Positions 34,597 through 48,540 of a stretch of 64,000 nucleotides of DNA are shown here, piece after piece. A program made the translations under genes and the position numbers. Under the pieces are notes generated by a model. It did no database searches. It was given only the letters and a program-made list of their open reading frames with translations, and was not told the DNA's origin. Numbering within the stretch: position 1 is the first letter of the stretch; each line of letters begins with the position of its first letter. This DNA comes from Paragonimus westermani (lineage: Eukaryota > Platyhelminthes > Trematoda > Plagiorchiida > Troglotrematidae): NCBI GenBank assembly GCA_008508345.1, contig QNGE01001223.1, positions 90,908 to 154,907 of the forward strand, given 5' to 3'.

Positions 34597-34655
34597 ACAC
34601 CTCCAGGTGGTGCATGATATATATATATAACATATCACGCACCACTGTGAGGTGT
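34597..34655. repeat. 24-bp inverted repeat around (AT)n
   Basis: ACACCTCCAGGTGGTGCATGATAT (34597-34620 in position) pairs with 34632-34655 with about four mismatches, around an 11-base AT-rich loop. It lies just outside the proposed right end of the CACTA-like element. Confidence 0.7.
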
Positions 34656-35413
34656 ATTTGAGCTAAATTCACAACCCAATGTGGATATTTTTAACCGCAT
34701 ACTCGGAGTTCTGTTTTTGTTCTCACGCTGGTGTCAGTGGTCAATGTTTGTCGCCTTGGGTATGTTGGTTTATTGACGTCTATCTCTCTCTTCTTTAGAG
34801 AGTGATGAAATGCCGGGGGACCTGCGAGTTACCCATCGTTCACCCTTGTTTTAATTCTTCTTTGTCATTGCAATTCTCACCTTGTTCTCCCTGATTTCTG
34901 CTCTCACTTTGGACATATTCCATATCCCACTGTTCAGACAGCATACAATGTCGGAGTTGGTGTTGGTTCACTGTGCTGTAGAACCGTCTCCATATGTAAT
35001 TCGTTTTGCTGAGGCGTTGAGACCTATGGTCTACAGCAGATTGGATTAGTTCACGTGGCTTTAGGGATATTTTACGGTGAATCGGAAAAATTACGTCGGT
35101 TTAGGGATATTTTATGGGTGTGCTACAGTAGACAAAATGGACCAGTGAGGTTAATGTTGCGCTACACATTTAGGGTAGTTTGGGGTTCTGTGTCAAAAAC
35201 GTTATTCATTCCTAATGCACTCTCGTACTGATCACTGTGGAGCTTATTGGGTTTTTGTGTAATCTATACCTATTTGTGCCAGCAGGGGATAGCTGCAACC
35301 TTGAGAGGCTATTTCCAGCCATATTGTTCAACCCCAGCAAACACATGGCCGACTCCGATGTGTTGCTCAACAGTTTACCACACAATAAGCGCATCGGGTG
35401 AAAATAGGGACCG
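34656..35413. other. no gene; short tandem-like repeat
   Basis: TTTAGGGATATTTTA occurs twice, near 35061-35075 and 35099-35113. Otherwise nothing recognised. Confidence 0.45.
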
Positions 35414-35994
35414 ATGATTGTCATACTCATTCCGGTTGTTGAACGCATTTCAGAAAATTTCTCAAACATTATAATGTTAAAAACACTTTATATGCTTGCG
35501 CTCTCGACCACCGCTATTTTAAGCACGCTTTTTTCAGTCGGTGTCTTCAGCAAACGCGGTTTTGCAACTCTATTCATTCTCTGCATGGTGAGTTCAGTTT
35601 TGTTGTATCGTTTGCGGTCTATTGTCGCTCACAGCTTTGTTAAAGTTTGTAGGCGCGTTAGTTGTACTTCGTGTTTCGGCTTTGTCAAAGCACGCTTACT
35701 AACTTTTGTTCACCCACTGATATAACACGTGAACCGCACAGATGGCCTTCATTCGAGGTCACAATAAACCTGAGTGAATTGAAACGATGGTATAACAGAT
35801 GGACTACTAACAGACGTATCAGACGGGAGGGGGGTAAGTTACGCGCGCTAGTGGTATATTTATCTTTTCTACAGTTATTTCTGTTTCTCATGGACGACCG
35901 CATGATACAGATGGAGGCGACAATGGATAATATTTGGTTGTGTCTATCTTCAGCCTCGCTAGCCCCTTCCGCAGATGCCTCATTAAAGGAAAAC
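35414..35994 (+). other. possible exons of a membrane protein, unassigned
   Basis: Two overlapping open frames (35414-35725 and 35662-36105). The first has two hydrophobic segments (MLALSTTAILSTLFSVGVF and FATLFILCMVSSVLLY); the second has LRALVVYLSFLQLFLFLMDD. A consensus donor GTAAGT stands at 35995 and a donor-like GTGAGT at 35589, with an acceptor-like CACAG at 35737-35741. The phases of the simplest join do not match, and no family is recognised, so this is only a candidate. Confidence 0.25.
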
Positions 35995-36105
35995 GTAAGT
36001 TGCAATACCATCCGGAGTGAATTCCCGTTCACAGACCGTAAAGGGTGGGAGAATCCTCAAGAGAGGTTGCAATCGATAGAATATTTAGAACAGGCGGCTA
36101 GATGA

Positions 36106-37710
36106 TTTAATCCTTGTTACACCACCCCTGCAGACCCCCATGTTGTCACAAACCCGTCGTGGATGAAGAGTGACCGAATGCGTGCGCAAATTTTGCTCTT
36201 TCATATTCGGAAGCGAAATCAGTGGTGAAGTAAACTGGTTAGGTAATAATAACAAACCCCGTTTGATGGGTGCTTTCTCGTGCAAAGCCAATATTTGTAA
36301 GAATCATTCACATTATCCATAATTTCTGTAGGTGCTATCTATGATGAGCACACCTATCCCTCGGAACTGATAAGAAATATCCACCACTTCATCGAACAGT
36401 AGCTTCAGGGAGCGAAAGATCAGACTGGGGGTCTCATGGCGCGCAGACTGATGAAAGAAATGATCTCGCAGGTAATACGGCATCCCATTTTAAAATGTCC
36501 GCATATCAGATTGTTCCTGCCAGTGGGCTAACCAAGGAAACAGTGGACTTGGACTAATGAAGAGAAACAAGCTTCAGTTATTCATATTCTGTACAGAGTA
36601 TATTTTCCTGTTTCGTAAATTCTTCCTGATTTTGCTGGGATGCAGCGGTGATTGACGAGTGTTCTTCCATTGACGCGATTTGCTCAGGGAAGAAGAAGAC
36701 TCTCTCTGTTGGTGTGCAGGACCAAGTGTGAGCTAGGCGGCGTGCGTTTTATGTAGGGGCTCCAGTCTCTATGCTGGGGTGAGTAAGGCAGATGAGAAAG
36801 CATGAAATTCGTTGTAAGATATTGCTTCAGGTAATGCTCTCTAGCGAAGTGAGGACTCGAAATTTTTTTGGCCGACTGTTCGTCTGGCCAGGCTGATGTC
36901 GGCACGACCCCAGCGTGTGGTGCAGGCCGGCTGCAGTGCGACTCTTGGCCGGACGAGGGCGAACTCCGGGTGAATTTGTTTAGTTCGCTGAGACCTAGTC
37001 GGCGTGATCTGCTTGCGCAAAGTGTAAGTAGGGCGCCCAACTCACTGCTTACTGCAATCGGGCATGCGCTGGTTTGACAGTGTACTTGTAGGGGTTTCCG
37101 TAAGTTAGTGAAGTCACGTGAAGCCTCCAGTTGATGGAACATCTTATGTTCCTCAGAACGCGTGATATTTGCATGGGAAAGTGAGTAGGTTTTTCATTGA
37201 AGACGTCTATGCTCGACAGAAAGCTTACTCGCATTCTATTGTCACAACGTCGCGATATATGTTTAGAATACGATGGAAAATTTGGAATGCGGTTATTGAT
37301 CGTAATCATTATGTCTAATCGTTCGACCGGTTTTCCGTACTCCCATTGCATTTGGTTCTGCCTTAGTAGGGGTCCTCTTCTTTTCGCATGTCTATGTTCA
37401 AGGGTAAACGTCATGTAATATTGAAGGTGTGGCATTACGTACTGTATGGAGTGACGTGTACACATTTTTTCCCCATTGTGACTGTTTCGCATTGCAGAAA
37501 TTAACGAGGGGGAGTCCGTCTGTGGTAAGGCCACCTAAACTTTCTCGACGGACTTGTGCATGAAGACAAACGCAAACTTAGAAGTTTGGCCTGTCGTCCT
37601 AGGATTCAAACCCCGCAGCCTGATTAATCCTTGATGTAGTGTTTTGTAATCCGGCTAAAACGGATTAGCATTGGCTGCACTGACTTCTCGGAAAAACATG
37701 TTGCTTTCAG
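36106..37710. other. no gene recognised
   Basis: Two long minus-strand open frames (37142-36684 and 37534-37049) overlap in different frames; neither resembles a known domain. The GC-richer stretch 36870-37075 may be a decayed repeat. Confidence 0.4.
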
Positions 37711-37760
37711 GAAAACTATATTCAACAGTCCAACGGCAATGGATTGAGAAGCTGTCTAGG
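37711..37760 (+). other. candidate 50-nt micro-exon
   Basis: Framed by TTGCTTTCAG before and GTAAGTGCG after, both good flatworm splice consensus. One frame reads KLYSTVQRQWIEKLSR without a stop; a second frame is also open. No parent gene identified. Confidence 0.25.
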
Positions 37761-40289
37761 GTAAGTGCGATCTCAAGTGAAAACAACCTACTATATGGAT
37801 AGAACTACTCATTGGGGACGGACAGCATATGAATGCATGGTAACCACGTAAACCTGTGGAAATTGCATTCACACCCACCGTCACTGATGTTCACTGTGTG
37901 ATATGCACCTTCACGTCTTAGTGCAAGCTACCAATTAAAATTACAAAGAGTCGTTTAAAGCGCAGCAGAGGAATACGCTCACTGAGGTGTCTCAACACCA
38001 GTTGAGTGGCGAACTTTGTTAGCCGAGTCAGTACATTCCTCATCTACGGCTCGACGTTAACGGCGCCACGGCGGTCACAATCGTAAGTGCATCCCATTTC
38101 AAACTCCCGCATTAGCCACTCGCTGTGATACCAAATTTCACTGATGACTGTGGCTGAATTGTCTTTTGGGTGAATGCACTCCCTTACACGTCCATTTGTA
38201 TCATCGAAACGGCTGTTTTTGCTTTCTAAGGCGAGCAACACTTTATTATGCATAAATGATCCATTTGGGCTTTATACAAAGCCAGTTGCACATCAAGCAA
38301 CTCACGTACCTCGGGTCCGTTCGTCGAGTCACTTCAGCATCGCGGCTGAACGTTTGCCACAAATGGATAAAGTGTCCACTCACTCTTTTAAGTCATCAGA
38401 AGTAGCCATGCGACGGAACAAAAAAGGGTTTTTAAATGGATTTGTCTAAATGGTGCGTATAAGTATACCAACCCATGTGTTTTATCACGGCATCTGAAAT
38501 ATAGAAATTGCATAAGATTATGTCACACCCGAAGACGACTCGTGCTGCTCGCGTTTGGGCAGTAATTTTATGCACTACAAACGTTCTGACAAGTATGTGA
38601 TCCATCATCACCTCAAGAAGTGTTTTAAACATCTGCAGGGAGGCTCATTTCCACTGCAAACATAAGCAAACATCACGAGTCGTCCATGACCCATTCCGTC
38701 TGTGACCATAAACTGATATGACTCCCAGACACGACCACAAACGTGTCCTGATAAGGACTTACTTGTGGCGGCTGGTTCCATGCGTGGCAGCGACCCTTAC
38801 CACATCAGTGAAACGTCTGAACAGTTGAGATCGATGTTTCCGTCCATCTATGATTATCGTCTTTGACGATACACAGTGTGCCATTATTCACTGTGATTCA
38901 GAACATGGGTCAGATTCTATGTAAAATCAATGTACACAAACCCACTTACTTACTATCGGAGGTGTCATCCAAAGATGGATGTTGCGACTATCCATGGTCG
39001 CTACATACCTATCATGAACACCTGAAGCATATTTCTCTCACTCAGAAGTTGCAGTGTTGTATTTGAAGTGGTGTCTGAGGTCGCGCATCCTGAAGGAGAT
39101 CATTCATGTTGTAAATATGCTCCAATGTAAAAGGGCTGAAAATCAACCTGGTATTTCTCTTAACAACATGGAATCGTTGGTAGCAGCATGTATCACGAAC
39201 TGGTACACAAAATAAAAGACAAGAGAGCTTGAAAAATTGCTTTCGTCACTGTAGAGAAATGGTCCTCGGGCGGCTTGAACTACGAAACTGTGCAACCACA
39301 TTCGTTCAATCGGGAGCGGACTTTGGTTCTTGCCTTATGTCGCTGGCTAGATGGTCATCTTCGGATGGTAAGAATGAGGGAACATACTTGTCCTGAGCCG
39401 TACGTATGGGCGTAATGCTCTCCTCCACTCTGTTGTGTGCCTCGATGAATTTATCCCGGCGTCCGTTTGCTACTATGGCTTATCTTGGTATCTCTTGTTT
39501 TGTTTGCAGTTGTCAGGTGTTCAATTACGGCTGGCTCTGTGAAACGGTGTTTTACCCAAACCGCAGTTGTAGGTGATAGGAGCAAAGCTCGAAGACCGAA
39601 GATGATGTCCACTTCATATCGCTTGGCGGTGAATTGAGGGCTGTAACAAGCCATGCGTACCTCTGATAGCAAATACACTCGAAGAGGTTAACTTTTCCTT
39701 CGGTTAAGCTTCGTGAGATGAAGACAGGTTAGAATGAATATTATTAACACGGCTGAAAAACACATCATCACGTGTAGTGCTAGAACCTGAATTCGTACGC
39801 CCAAGGTTTCCCCAACCTTATGCTACCGTGAATCGGAAGTCGCAGGGAGAAAACGATGAATCTGCGAACAAACTTTATTTATTGATTTACTCACCGTTCA
39901 CAACAGACATCAACGTAACAGTTGAGGGGTGCTAGGGAGCTGTAAGTGAAAGCACCTTGTGCACAACCGCACAGCAGCCGCCAGAGTGGAAGAGTGCGTC
40001 GACGGAAAATTCCAGTCGACCTTCAGAATTCAAACAAACGTTAGACTGGTCAAGCGGCGTTCCTAACGGTAATAGCTCAACATTGTTATCCTAGTGAATG
40101 TAACCTACAGTAGTAGGGATAGTGCGAATTTATTACACAGCTGAGAGCATAACTGCGATACTTATGCCAGCCCACTAACTTCGATGCTAGTGGTTTGTAG
40201 TAAATTTACATTTACAATGTAATGTGAACCGGCGCGGTGGTACTGGCAAGGCAACTCTCAGGTCTCGGGGAGTTTAGAATTTTGGGGAC
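37761..40289. other. no gene recognised
   Basis: A 75-residue minus frame (39678-39451) contains EPAVIEHLTTANKT, faintly like the tail of a GIY-YIG endonuclease of a Penelope-like element, but the GIY and YIG motifs are absent. The rest shows nothing recognisable. Confidence 0.4.
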
Positions 40290-41144
40290 GTCGAAGGTGA
40301 TCTCACTACACACGAACAGAAATTAAAATATCATCATTGTATCATTTGTACGACGACGATTTGGTTATATAATCTAGGACTTGCTGGTCAACTATTCCTA
40401 AGAAGATATCCATTAGTGTGGGGCCTAGCGGACTACCTATAGCAACACCCTCTATCTGTTTGTAAGTAGGTCTCTCATGACTAGAGAGAATTTTTTGTAC
40501 ACAATAAAATGAGATATTTGAGGCATTCGAGTGGAACATCTATCCCACACTTCTAATTAGAAATAAAATCACGCAAAAATCAACCCTCATTAATAGGTAA
40601 GTTTGTAAAAGTGAATCAACATCTGTGGAGTACATTACTTGAGTACTTATGAGGTGTGTTCCAAGACTTCGGGTGTGCTTCAGAATGTCCATTAGTCAAA
40701 CAGCAATTTTATGGTAACCTAAGTTGTTCATGTACAGGACCGAGCGTAGAGCTCTACCGTCCTTGCACACCTTTGGAGCACCTCTAATTCGGGGTGGTTC
40801 CTCGCCGATTGGTTTCAACTATCTATGCTGAACTCCAGTTCCTCATGTGCCAACAATATCCGAAGTTGCTTTGCAACTTGCTTTCCCAACAATATGTTAC
40901 TTTATACCGTCTGATCCACTCTGAACCTTCGCTGATCTTTCAGATTAATGTCTATCTTCCCCATATACCCACTGTTGGCCATGATGGCAACACCAGGGCC
41001 TTTGTCTGGTTTAAGGAATACCAACGGTCGCATTTCTCTTAGTTTCTTCGTGGCCCGATAGCGTACCTGATTTAGATAACAATGTTGACGAATGGGAACC
41101 GACAAAATCTGGTTGGAAATGTCCACTAATTTTGCATGTTTCAT
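40290..41144 (-). mobile_element. Penelope-like element RT fragment
   Basis: The minus strand gives LVFLKPDKGPGVAIM (about 41020-40975; family: ILKxDKGxxVVIMD), PRIRGAPKVCKD with RALRSVLYMNN (about 40790-40715; PRxYGLPKIHK...PLRPI), YKQIEGVAIGSPLGPTLMDIFLG (40470-40400; YxQxDGVAMGSPLGPxLANIFxG) and YNDDI (40341-40330, the YVDD site) in another frame. The order is that of Penelope-like RTs, known in schistosomes and other flatworms. Stops and frame changes show decay. Confidence 0.85.
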
Positions 41145-44100
41145 CAGATGTTTGCCATAGTTATTTCAGTTAACCAAACGTATATTCAGATTGAACTATT
41201 TTGTTCGGCTTATTGACATTCTTGGGTGGTACTTTGAAGATTGAATCCATCTGCGTCCGTATGAGCTGGGTAGACGTTCGAAACCATCCCCAGGAACCAC
41301 ACTCATCGGTTGACTGAAATAGAGCACCGGGCTCGATCGAAACTCAAGGTTACTGGCTTTTTGCAACGCGACGTTTAGGCAAACTTATCAACCGACATCA
41401 TGTGACTGTGACCATCTTTTGGGTTGCCACGATCGTGACTAAACAATACTTGGTGCGCTTGTAGTCGTGAGTGGTCTCCGTTTGTCCTTATTTGCTTGAT
41501 GTATGCAACCGGCAGGTTTCGCGTTTGTTGATGATGGGGGCAGACGAAATTTTGTTGTCTTCATTCTGCTGTGACAGTGCCAAACACTCTACTGATATCA
41601 TTGCTTATTCGTTGCATCTGTGCTTAAACGTTCATTCCCAAATACAGAGTCGTGTTTTATCCCGTTACAGTCTTAGCTAGCTGTGCCCGCCACTCTGTCA
41701 GTTTTCAAACATGTCTTACGGCTACTCCCTCCGGCAAATTTACGTTTAAACCAGGTGTTTCCTTCATTGTCGACGGCTACCTAAAGTTCCATACGTGTTG
41801 TTATCATACCAAGACATTCAAGGTCAACTCTGGTTGTCAGCGGTTGGTTTAGCATCTGAACTTCACTCAAAGCACATCCAGAAAATCTCAAACAGTACTT
41901 GCTATGAATTCTACTTAATAAATTTCGACTGATTTTATCCAACTTAGATATACTGCCTTCACCAGCACGCTTGGTGTTCAAGATCCGTAAACAAAAATGT
42001 GCAGACAAGCCAAGCTTATTATCTTAAGTTGTGCTTTGTCTAACGACAAAAATCTCTAGTAAAGTCAACTTCGATGCTCCTCAAATCCCAAGCCCCTGAA
42101 ATTCGAGAATTACTTGACTAGTACCACCGTAACTCTTCACGTTACCTTGTGAATGTAAGTTTACTACAGATCACTAATATCAAAGATAGCGTATTGGCAT
42201 AGGTAACACAGATTTACTACTGACTGTGTAATAAACCCCCTTCATCTTCACTACCGTAGGCTAGATTCACTGGAATAACGGTGTCTTAGCCTTTGTTTTC
42301 GGGAACGCCGCTCACTCAATTCCACGCTTGTTTGTATTCCGAATGTCCGCTGGAGTTTCCACAGCCGTTCTTCCTCTTCGGCGACCGGCGTATAGTTTTG
42401 CCAAACGTTCTTTCACGTCGATCTCCCTAGCTCCTTTACTCGGTACATCAAAGTTCGCCTGTGTACGGTGAGCAGACTGAAAAAAGTTCCGTTTTCTCAT
42501 TATGATTTCTGATTCGCGTTAGCATACGGTTAAGGAGTCTTAGAACATGCGACCCAAAGAGTAAAGAACCAGCTTGCTAATAGATTTCAACTTAAAAAAG
42601 TACGTGTCAGTTTCTTCCACCGCTGATTCCTTCATGTACACACGTATACAAATCACTATAATGAACGACGTATGCGGCCCCTATGAACCGCTGAGCAATT
42701 TCCCTAGAGCGCCCAAAAGTTTCACAGAACAATGAAGTATAATGGGAACAGTATATTCTTGGAATAAGAAGACAAACGTGAATGGTTCACGTCGCCACAC
42801 ATCAACCGCCGCCTGTCGTGCAAGACTGCTCACAAAAATGAATGAAGAAAAACATAAAGAACAAACCTGAGAAAACCATGTAGACTGCGCGAGCAATCAA
42901 TCAAGATCAAGAGGTAACATACAATCAGCGTGTTTACTCCCTAATAGCACACGCCATGTGGTCCGGTAAAGGACCCCCGGAGGGAGCTTTGTGGGGTGTA
43001 GAGACATTGTTGGTTTGCCATGTTTTCCAACTACCTCGCTATTTAATTTGATTTTGGCATTATAGATATCATTTGGTTCCGTGTCTGCACTCTCTCGTTT
43101 GTTCGGCCGTCCAAAGACAGGACAAGAACTTCTGGTCACTTGCTAGCTGGTTGATCGTGCTTTGTATTTTATCGCGCTTTACTTACAGATCATTTTCCCA
43201 GTCTATTTGTTATTAACGTTGTTGTTCACTAGTTACTTGTCTGGTATAATTGTTGCGGAGAACAAGCACGGCTCTCAACTTAGAAACCTTCCAGTCCTCT
43301 ACGGGGGTTTGGCGGTGGATAAAAATGGAATATGACACATTTATCCCCAGGGGACCCATGGGGGCAAAATGAGGGCGGGTCTCCGAAGGCTTTCACTGCA
43401 CGAAATCTAACCTACGCACCCGGTTTCACTCTTTTCTTGAATACTACGCAATATTTTTGGTTCGTCCTTATTTATTCCTCTACTCCATTTACATTGCTCC
43501 TCGGTCTACCGGACGACCCACCAGTGGAAGAATACAAGTGACAATGAAAGGAACGCTGTGAATACATGCATATTTATCATCTATCACCATAAATGTAGAA
43601 AAGAGTTAAAACGTGAATGCCGTTTACAAACGGAAATACAAAGTCAAAGATAATAATCCGTTTTACCTGACTTTTAAGATGGTAACTTACGTGCACGTAT
43701 TCCAACGATCTGAAATGTGAGATGGGGAAATGTACTGACAGTTAACATAACGATGTGTATTATTTGGAATACGTAGTATTCTTTATCACATGTGACACCC
43801 GCTCGCAAGTTCTGCCGTTTACTGTCGAGTTCTCACTTCTTTGGTAGAAACGGGTATGCAGCATACAAATCTGAAGGCAGATGCTCAAACATATACATGC
43901 ATGCATACGAAGACATACATATACACACACGTATACATTTTTGGTTTTACCACTTCTAGGAGTGACTTTCCACAAATACCTAGTTCGTATCTTAAAATAG
44001 ATTTGAAAAAATCATGCATGAAAGCGGAAGGAGCAACATTCGTTCGGCCAAACATGGACAATCATCCCGGTGATCCCACCTTGAGGTCTGTCCATTTCCG

Positions 44101-47100
44101 AGGCACTCCATGAACCTCTCTCGCTCTCGGTAAATAGTTCGCACCAAACGGCGATCTTTTTTCTTCTGTTGAACGTAATCAGCACTGCACAATAACATGA
44201 TGACATGACAAAAGATTACAAAAACCTACGGGCGCTTAAAATCAAGCCACACTGAGCGTAAGCATTTGTGAAAATGTAATGCATCAAAACAAAACAAGAA
44301 AATCAGACACCCTAATTTGTAGACACTAACATCAGCATAAGAAGTGGGGAAGTTTTATGAAATATATAGCATCGAGTAATGTCGTGTACTTATTGCAAAA
44401 AGCCCATTTCTATACAATGCCTCATTGGGACCCTGAATTGCCCCCATTTAGTTCTATTTAAAATGGGGCTGGACATGAGAAGTGCGTACTTCAAACTTCG
44501 ACTGAACTATTCACAATAATTGAAATCGTTGTTCTACGGTTTTATCAACTAAATACTCGAATGCATTAGTACTTGAATTATCCAAGGTGTGTATCCGGGT
44601 GAATATTTAGGCGGCACTAGAGCCATACATGCTGCGACCTTGGCAGGGAGATTTCAGTGCAACACAGATATGCTCAGTTTGATCACACCCAAGCAGCCTA
44701 CTTCAGATCACGTCACTAAACACGTCATTGTAATCATCTTGGAAAAACATGCCCATAAACGGAAGTTTCTAATTTGGATGGTGTGCTTTTCAGATGGTAA
44801 CAACAGTTAGTTCATGTCGCCTAGTAACTAATCAAAGAAGGGTTGGGTTAACACTTTAATCCAACTTGAATTTGTCCCGTATTGGTTGATAACCGCAAAA
44901 TATTCACTGGTTGTCATCACTATTCTGGTAATTTCGGATCATTTTCATCATGTGACCATCGTGGTCAGTCGTTGGTTTTTATTTTGTTCTAACATTGGTT
45001 TTAGGTATAGTAACCGTTGGATGTTTATCCAGTTATTTACAGACGCCACACTTGTACCACAGAAACTGCGCACCTGACAGGGTTGGACCACATGTCAAGT
45101 CCACTCTCATAAACCCTAAATTTCCGCTCACACGCATTATTTTTGTATCTGTAAAACTCCGTCCGAAGTTTATAAAACAGAATGGATATTTTACCTCGAT
45201 TCCACGGGCTGGCTTCAGGTTTACTGTCTTTACAATCATTTATTCACAGGTTTGACAACAATAAGAGTCGATCTTATAGTGGTTTGGCTACCCACTCAAA
45301 CTCGCTGTTACACATTGCCCTTTGCTGTTATGAATAAAAAGACACTGTATATACAACGGGCTTACATGGAACGGTAGTTCATATGTACTGTGACCGACTT
45401 GTGTTGCAGGTTGACAGATAATACCAAACACCCCGGACACACCTCCTTGATATGCCCACATAAAATTTAGATCTCTGTGTGCCAACATCTTTTTCACTCA
45501 ACTGACGTGACTATCCATAATTGTGGTGAAAACTGTTCACTAAACAGTGGAGCAACCCAAATGGTCCGGTAACTGATGTGAGATGTTCTTCGAGGAATTG
45601 TGCAAGGTGTAAGCTACTGGTAATGTCTGTCATTTCGATAGGTTAGCGAATATTGTCTTCATGATTGGAAGACATTTAGTGTATGTTTAAAATTGCTAGA
45701 AGTCGAGCAAGTTCTGAAACAATTGGTTGTAAGACTGGTCTGATATTTATGCAATGTTAAGAAAACAGAATGCCAGGAAGATAAGGAAAAACCACTAACC
45801 CCAGTAGTGAAACCAACAAAAATTTGTCAACTGCTGGATCAATACACCAACATGAATAATGCTCATTAAAAACTATTGACGACGTTCAGGCAACCAAATA
45901 GGATAGCCAAATCAAAGGTAAGATAACTCAATGATCCGTGAACAAGAAATCAAGGCGGATTTAAACAAAAGTCGGCATATTACTGAATGTTTAGCATTGA
46001 AACTGTACACATCCGTGGTGCGTACAAAGTCAGAATTCTTGTGCTGGCGTAGAATTTGACGAATTAAACTCATTCATTTAAAACAGCTATACGGAGTCCA
46101 TTGTGAAGTGGTACATGACCACTCACAGAATAAATACAATAGGTTGCGGTGGCCACTTATATTCATTACCAGTACACAATAATCTTCAGCGCACATACCA
46201 CTTGTGCAGCTAGTTCAACGTAGGTCCATGTGCTTTCGGGTGATATATAGGCTAAAGAAAGTTTACTTGAACTATGATTGCTGGTTTTTTACTAACTGAA
46301 ATGGAAATGTCTAGTAATTCATAACCCCGTACTAGTCATTATGATAAATGGCTCAATGGCTTAGATGAGCCGGTCAAATGTTTCATCTCAATGCCAGAGC
46401 TGTGGTCCTATATGGACGATGTTCCGTTTGAAAAAAACTAACCTAAATTAAGACGACCGAATGGACGAACGCGCTAAAAATGGTGACAACCGGCTAACCT
46501 GTCTGTGGTTTCGGGCTGAAAGAAAAAACGAAAAGCTAGGTAACATCAGAAGGACTTGCAGTTGTCTCAACATGATGACTTACTGACCTGGTATCCTGAT
46601 CAACTTCAGAGAGTGGGTATCATCACTGTCTGGTCCACGAAAGGATTCATCTCTACAGTAAGATGTTTATAATTCAGGAATGACACAATTCCTGTTCAAT
46701 CGCTCATCAGTTTCACCCCCCTCCTCAGCGATTTGCAGAACGCTTTACTAACTGATCCTTTTAAGCCTATATCCTACGTCAGACACTACAACTCACTCAA
46801 ACTAGCTTGTGGCTGTTGTTGTTGTTGTTGAGTGTATGAACGGTTGTTTGACGTTAAAAAATATTATCAGCGGCTTATAGAGTGCCTCAGTTTGATTCCG
46901 TCAAACAATGGTAAAAATTTACCAAATCCTTATATCCCTTATACGCAGCATTCGAAACTTTGTATTTTAACGTTTTTCAGTTTGAACCGCTTCTAATAGT
47001 ACTTCATCCGCTCAACAAATTTAGATCGATATCAACGGAACCGTTTGCCTCTGATTTAAAACCAAATTTCCCAGTTTATTACGGTGATTCTGTTACTGTT

Positions 47101-47800
47101 AGCTTTTAAGGTACTTATTGATAACGCACCCAATAGGACTCTAAGTAAGTGGTAGTTGAACCGTGTCTCATGATAATTGGGGGTCCACTATGCGACCATC
47201 GAGCATAGGGTAGGAGCTAGGTGAGCTAAACAATTTATTGTCTGAATAAATATTGCCCACATCTGCATACTTTTCTGTATGCTGCTACCAGTACTTGCAG
47301 TTTCACAAAGGCTGTCAAGTTCCGGTTTCCATAAATACGTTAGGGCGCTAGACGTATAAAGGTTCTTTGGTTCGCGTAGTTAACACAAACACAAATCACT
47401 AAACTTTGGCAGTTGCTGTGAGCTGGAATAAGCGTGTAATCCGACATTTCCAACCTATTCCACAATGTACTCGAAATCTATCATGTATAATCCCACAATC
47501 TGGAGTAGGCACCTGACGAGATGCAACAACGTAAGACACGCAACTTACTGTAGGCACCGATCAAAATAAATTTATACCATTCGAGTTTTTCAATTCCATC
47601 AATAAAATAACTCAGGAATGAAAGTTGATTATTCGCACCGGTGCCTCTGGGAGCAATCAGGATGTAGTTAAGAATGGATATAGAACGAATTCGTATTATC
47701 ATATGACATATCATGAAACTTGTTCAGCTCCATCATGGTACAGTGGCACTGGAGTCTGCCTGAGCAATACTTCCAGCTGCCGGAATATGATATTACAGAT
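41145..47800. other. no gene recognised; microsatellites
   Basis: Contains a GT/TA/CATA-rich tract at about 43883-43938 and a short (GTT)n run at 46815-46832. Scattered open frames of 60-107 codons show no known domain, including a basic 62-residue minus-strand one at 42500-42312. Probably intron or intergenic DNA. Confidence 0.45.
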
Positions 47801-47925
47801 TACACAGGTGATATCGACATATGTGTATATCAGTATGTATATTTCAATATATATATATATGTATGTATATGACTATATGCTGGTATACACATATATATAA
47901 ACATGTATATTGATATCACACGTAG
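47801..47925. repeat. AT/GTAT-rich microsatellite-like tract
   Basis: Imperfect repeats of TATA, GTATAT and ACATAT units over about 120 bp. Confidence 0.7.
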
Positions 47926-47984
47926 GATACGTTCTTATACATAAGATTAATATAAACTAAACATCACCCAAAACTGATCGCAAA

Positions 47985-48180
47985 TGTCGCATTCCCGCAG
48001 ACTTTCCAGTCGGCTCCATTCGAAAATAGGCACTAGACTCGAGTTTCACTCTTGTTAGAGCTCTTCAGTAGTGTATATCCTGGTCACAACCGGAACTAGA
48101 ACTCCAGCCACGCGTTTATGAGGCAACCATGTTCACCACTGCGCCAATGACCTCGCATTAGGCACGAGTGAATTAAAATC
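47985..48180 (-). repeat. tRNA-derived SINE, copy A
   Basis: On the minus strand an A-box (TTGGCGCAGTGGTGAACATGG, in 48148-48128) and a degenerate B-box (GGAGTTCTAGTTCC, 48105-48092) form a tRNA-like head, followed by a body with GAGTGAAACTCGAG and GACTGGAAAGTCTGCGGGAATGCG. The same order is seen at 54195-54015. Confidence 0.65.
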
Positions 48181-48540
48181 TGTGAGCTTTGAGTTACGTT
48201 ATATATCATTAAGTGCAAAAGGCGAACACCGAGTGGCGAGTAGTCACTATGACGTCTCAAATTCACATTAGGATCTGTTGTCAAACAAAACGGTGATGGA
48301 AAATCACACACCGGTTTCAAGCTATTCAGCATGTTTGTCTGTCTATCGCTATACATGTGCATATATAGATATGTTAGTATCGTCCGTATGCTCTGTAACA
48401 TCGAGCGCAGCTCTAACATGGTGAGGCTGCAGACGTTCCATGACGTATCCAGTGATTATACGAATTAGTTGCCACGTCTATTGATAAAGACATCCTGATA
48501 AGTTCCAGAGACATTCGTATGAAGGATTAACATTCGTTCA

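Noticed and set aside
35414..36105. A multi-pass membrane protein gene
   Set aside because: Hydrophobic segments and a good donor exist, but the simplest exon join is out of phase and no family is recognised; kept only as a weak candidate.
36684..37534. Two long minus-strand open frames (152 and 161 codons)
   Set aside because: They overlap in different frames, have no recognisable domain and no consistent splice sites.
39451..39678. Possible GIY-YIG endonuclease tail of the Penelope-like element
   Set aside because: Only a vague EHLTTxNxT resemblance; no GIY, YIG or catalytic Arg/Glu visible, and almost 700 bp from the RT piece.
43883..47925. Telomere- or centromere-like satellite
   Set aside because: The repeats are short, imperfect AT/GT microsatellite tracts without a fixed monomer.
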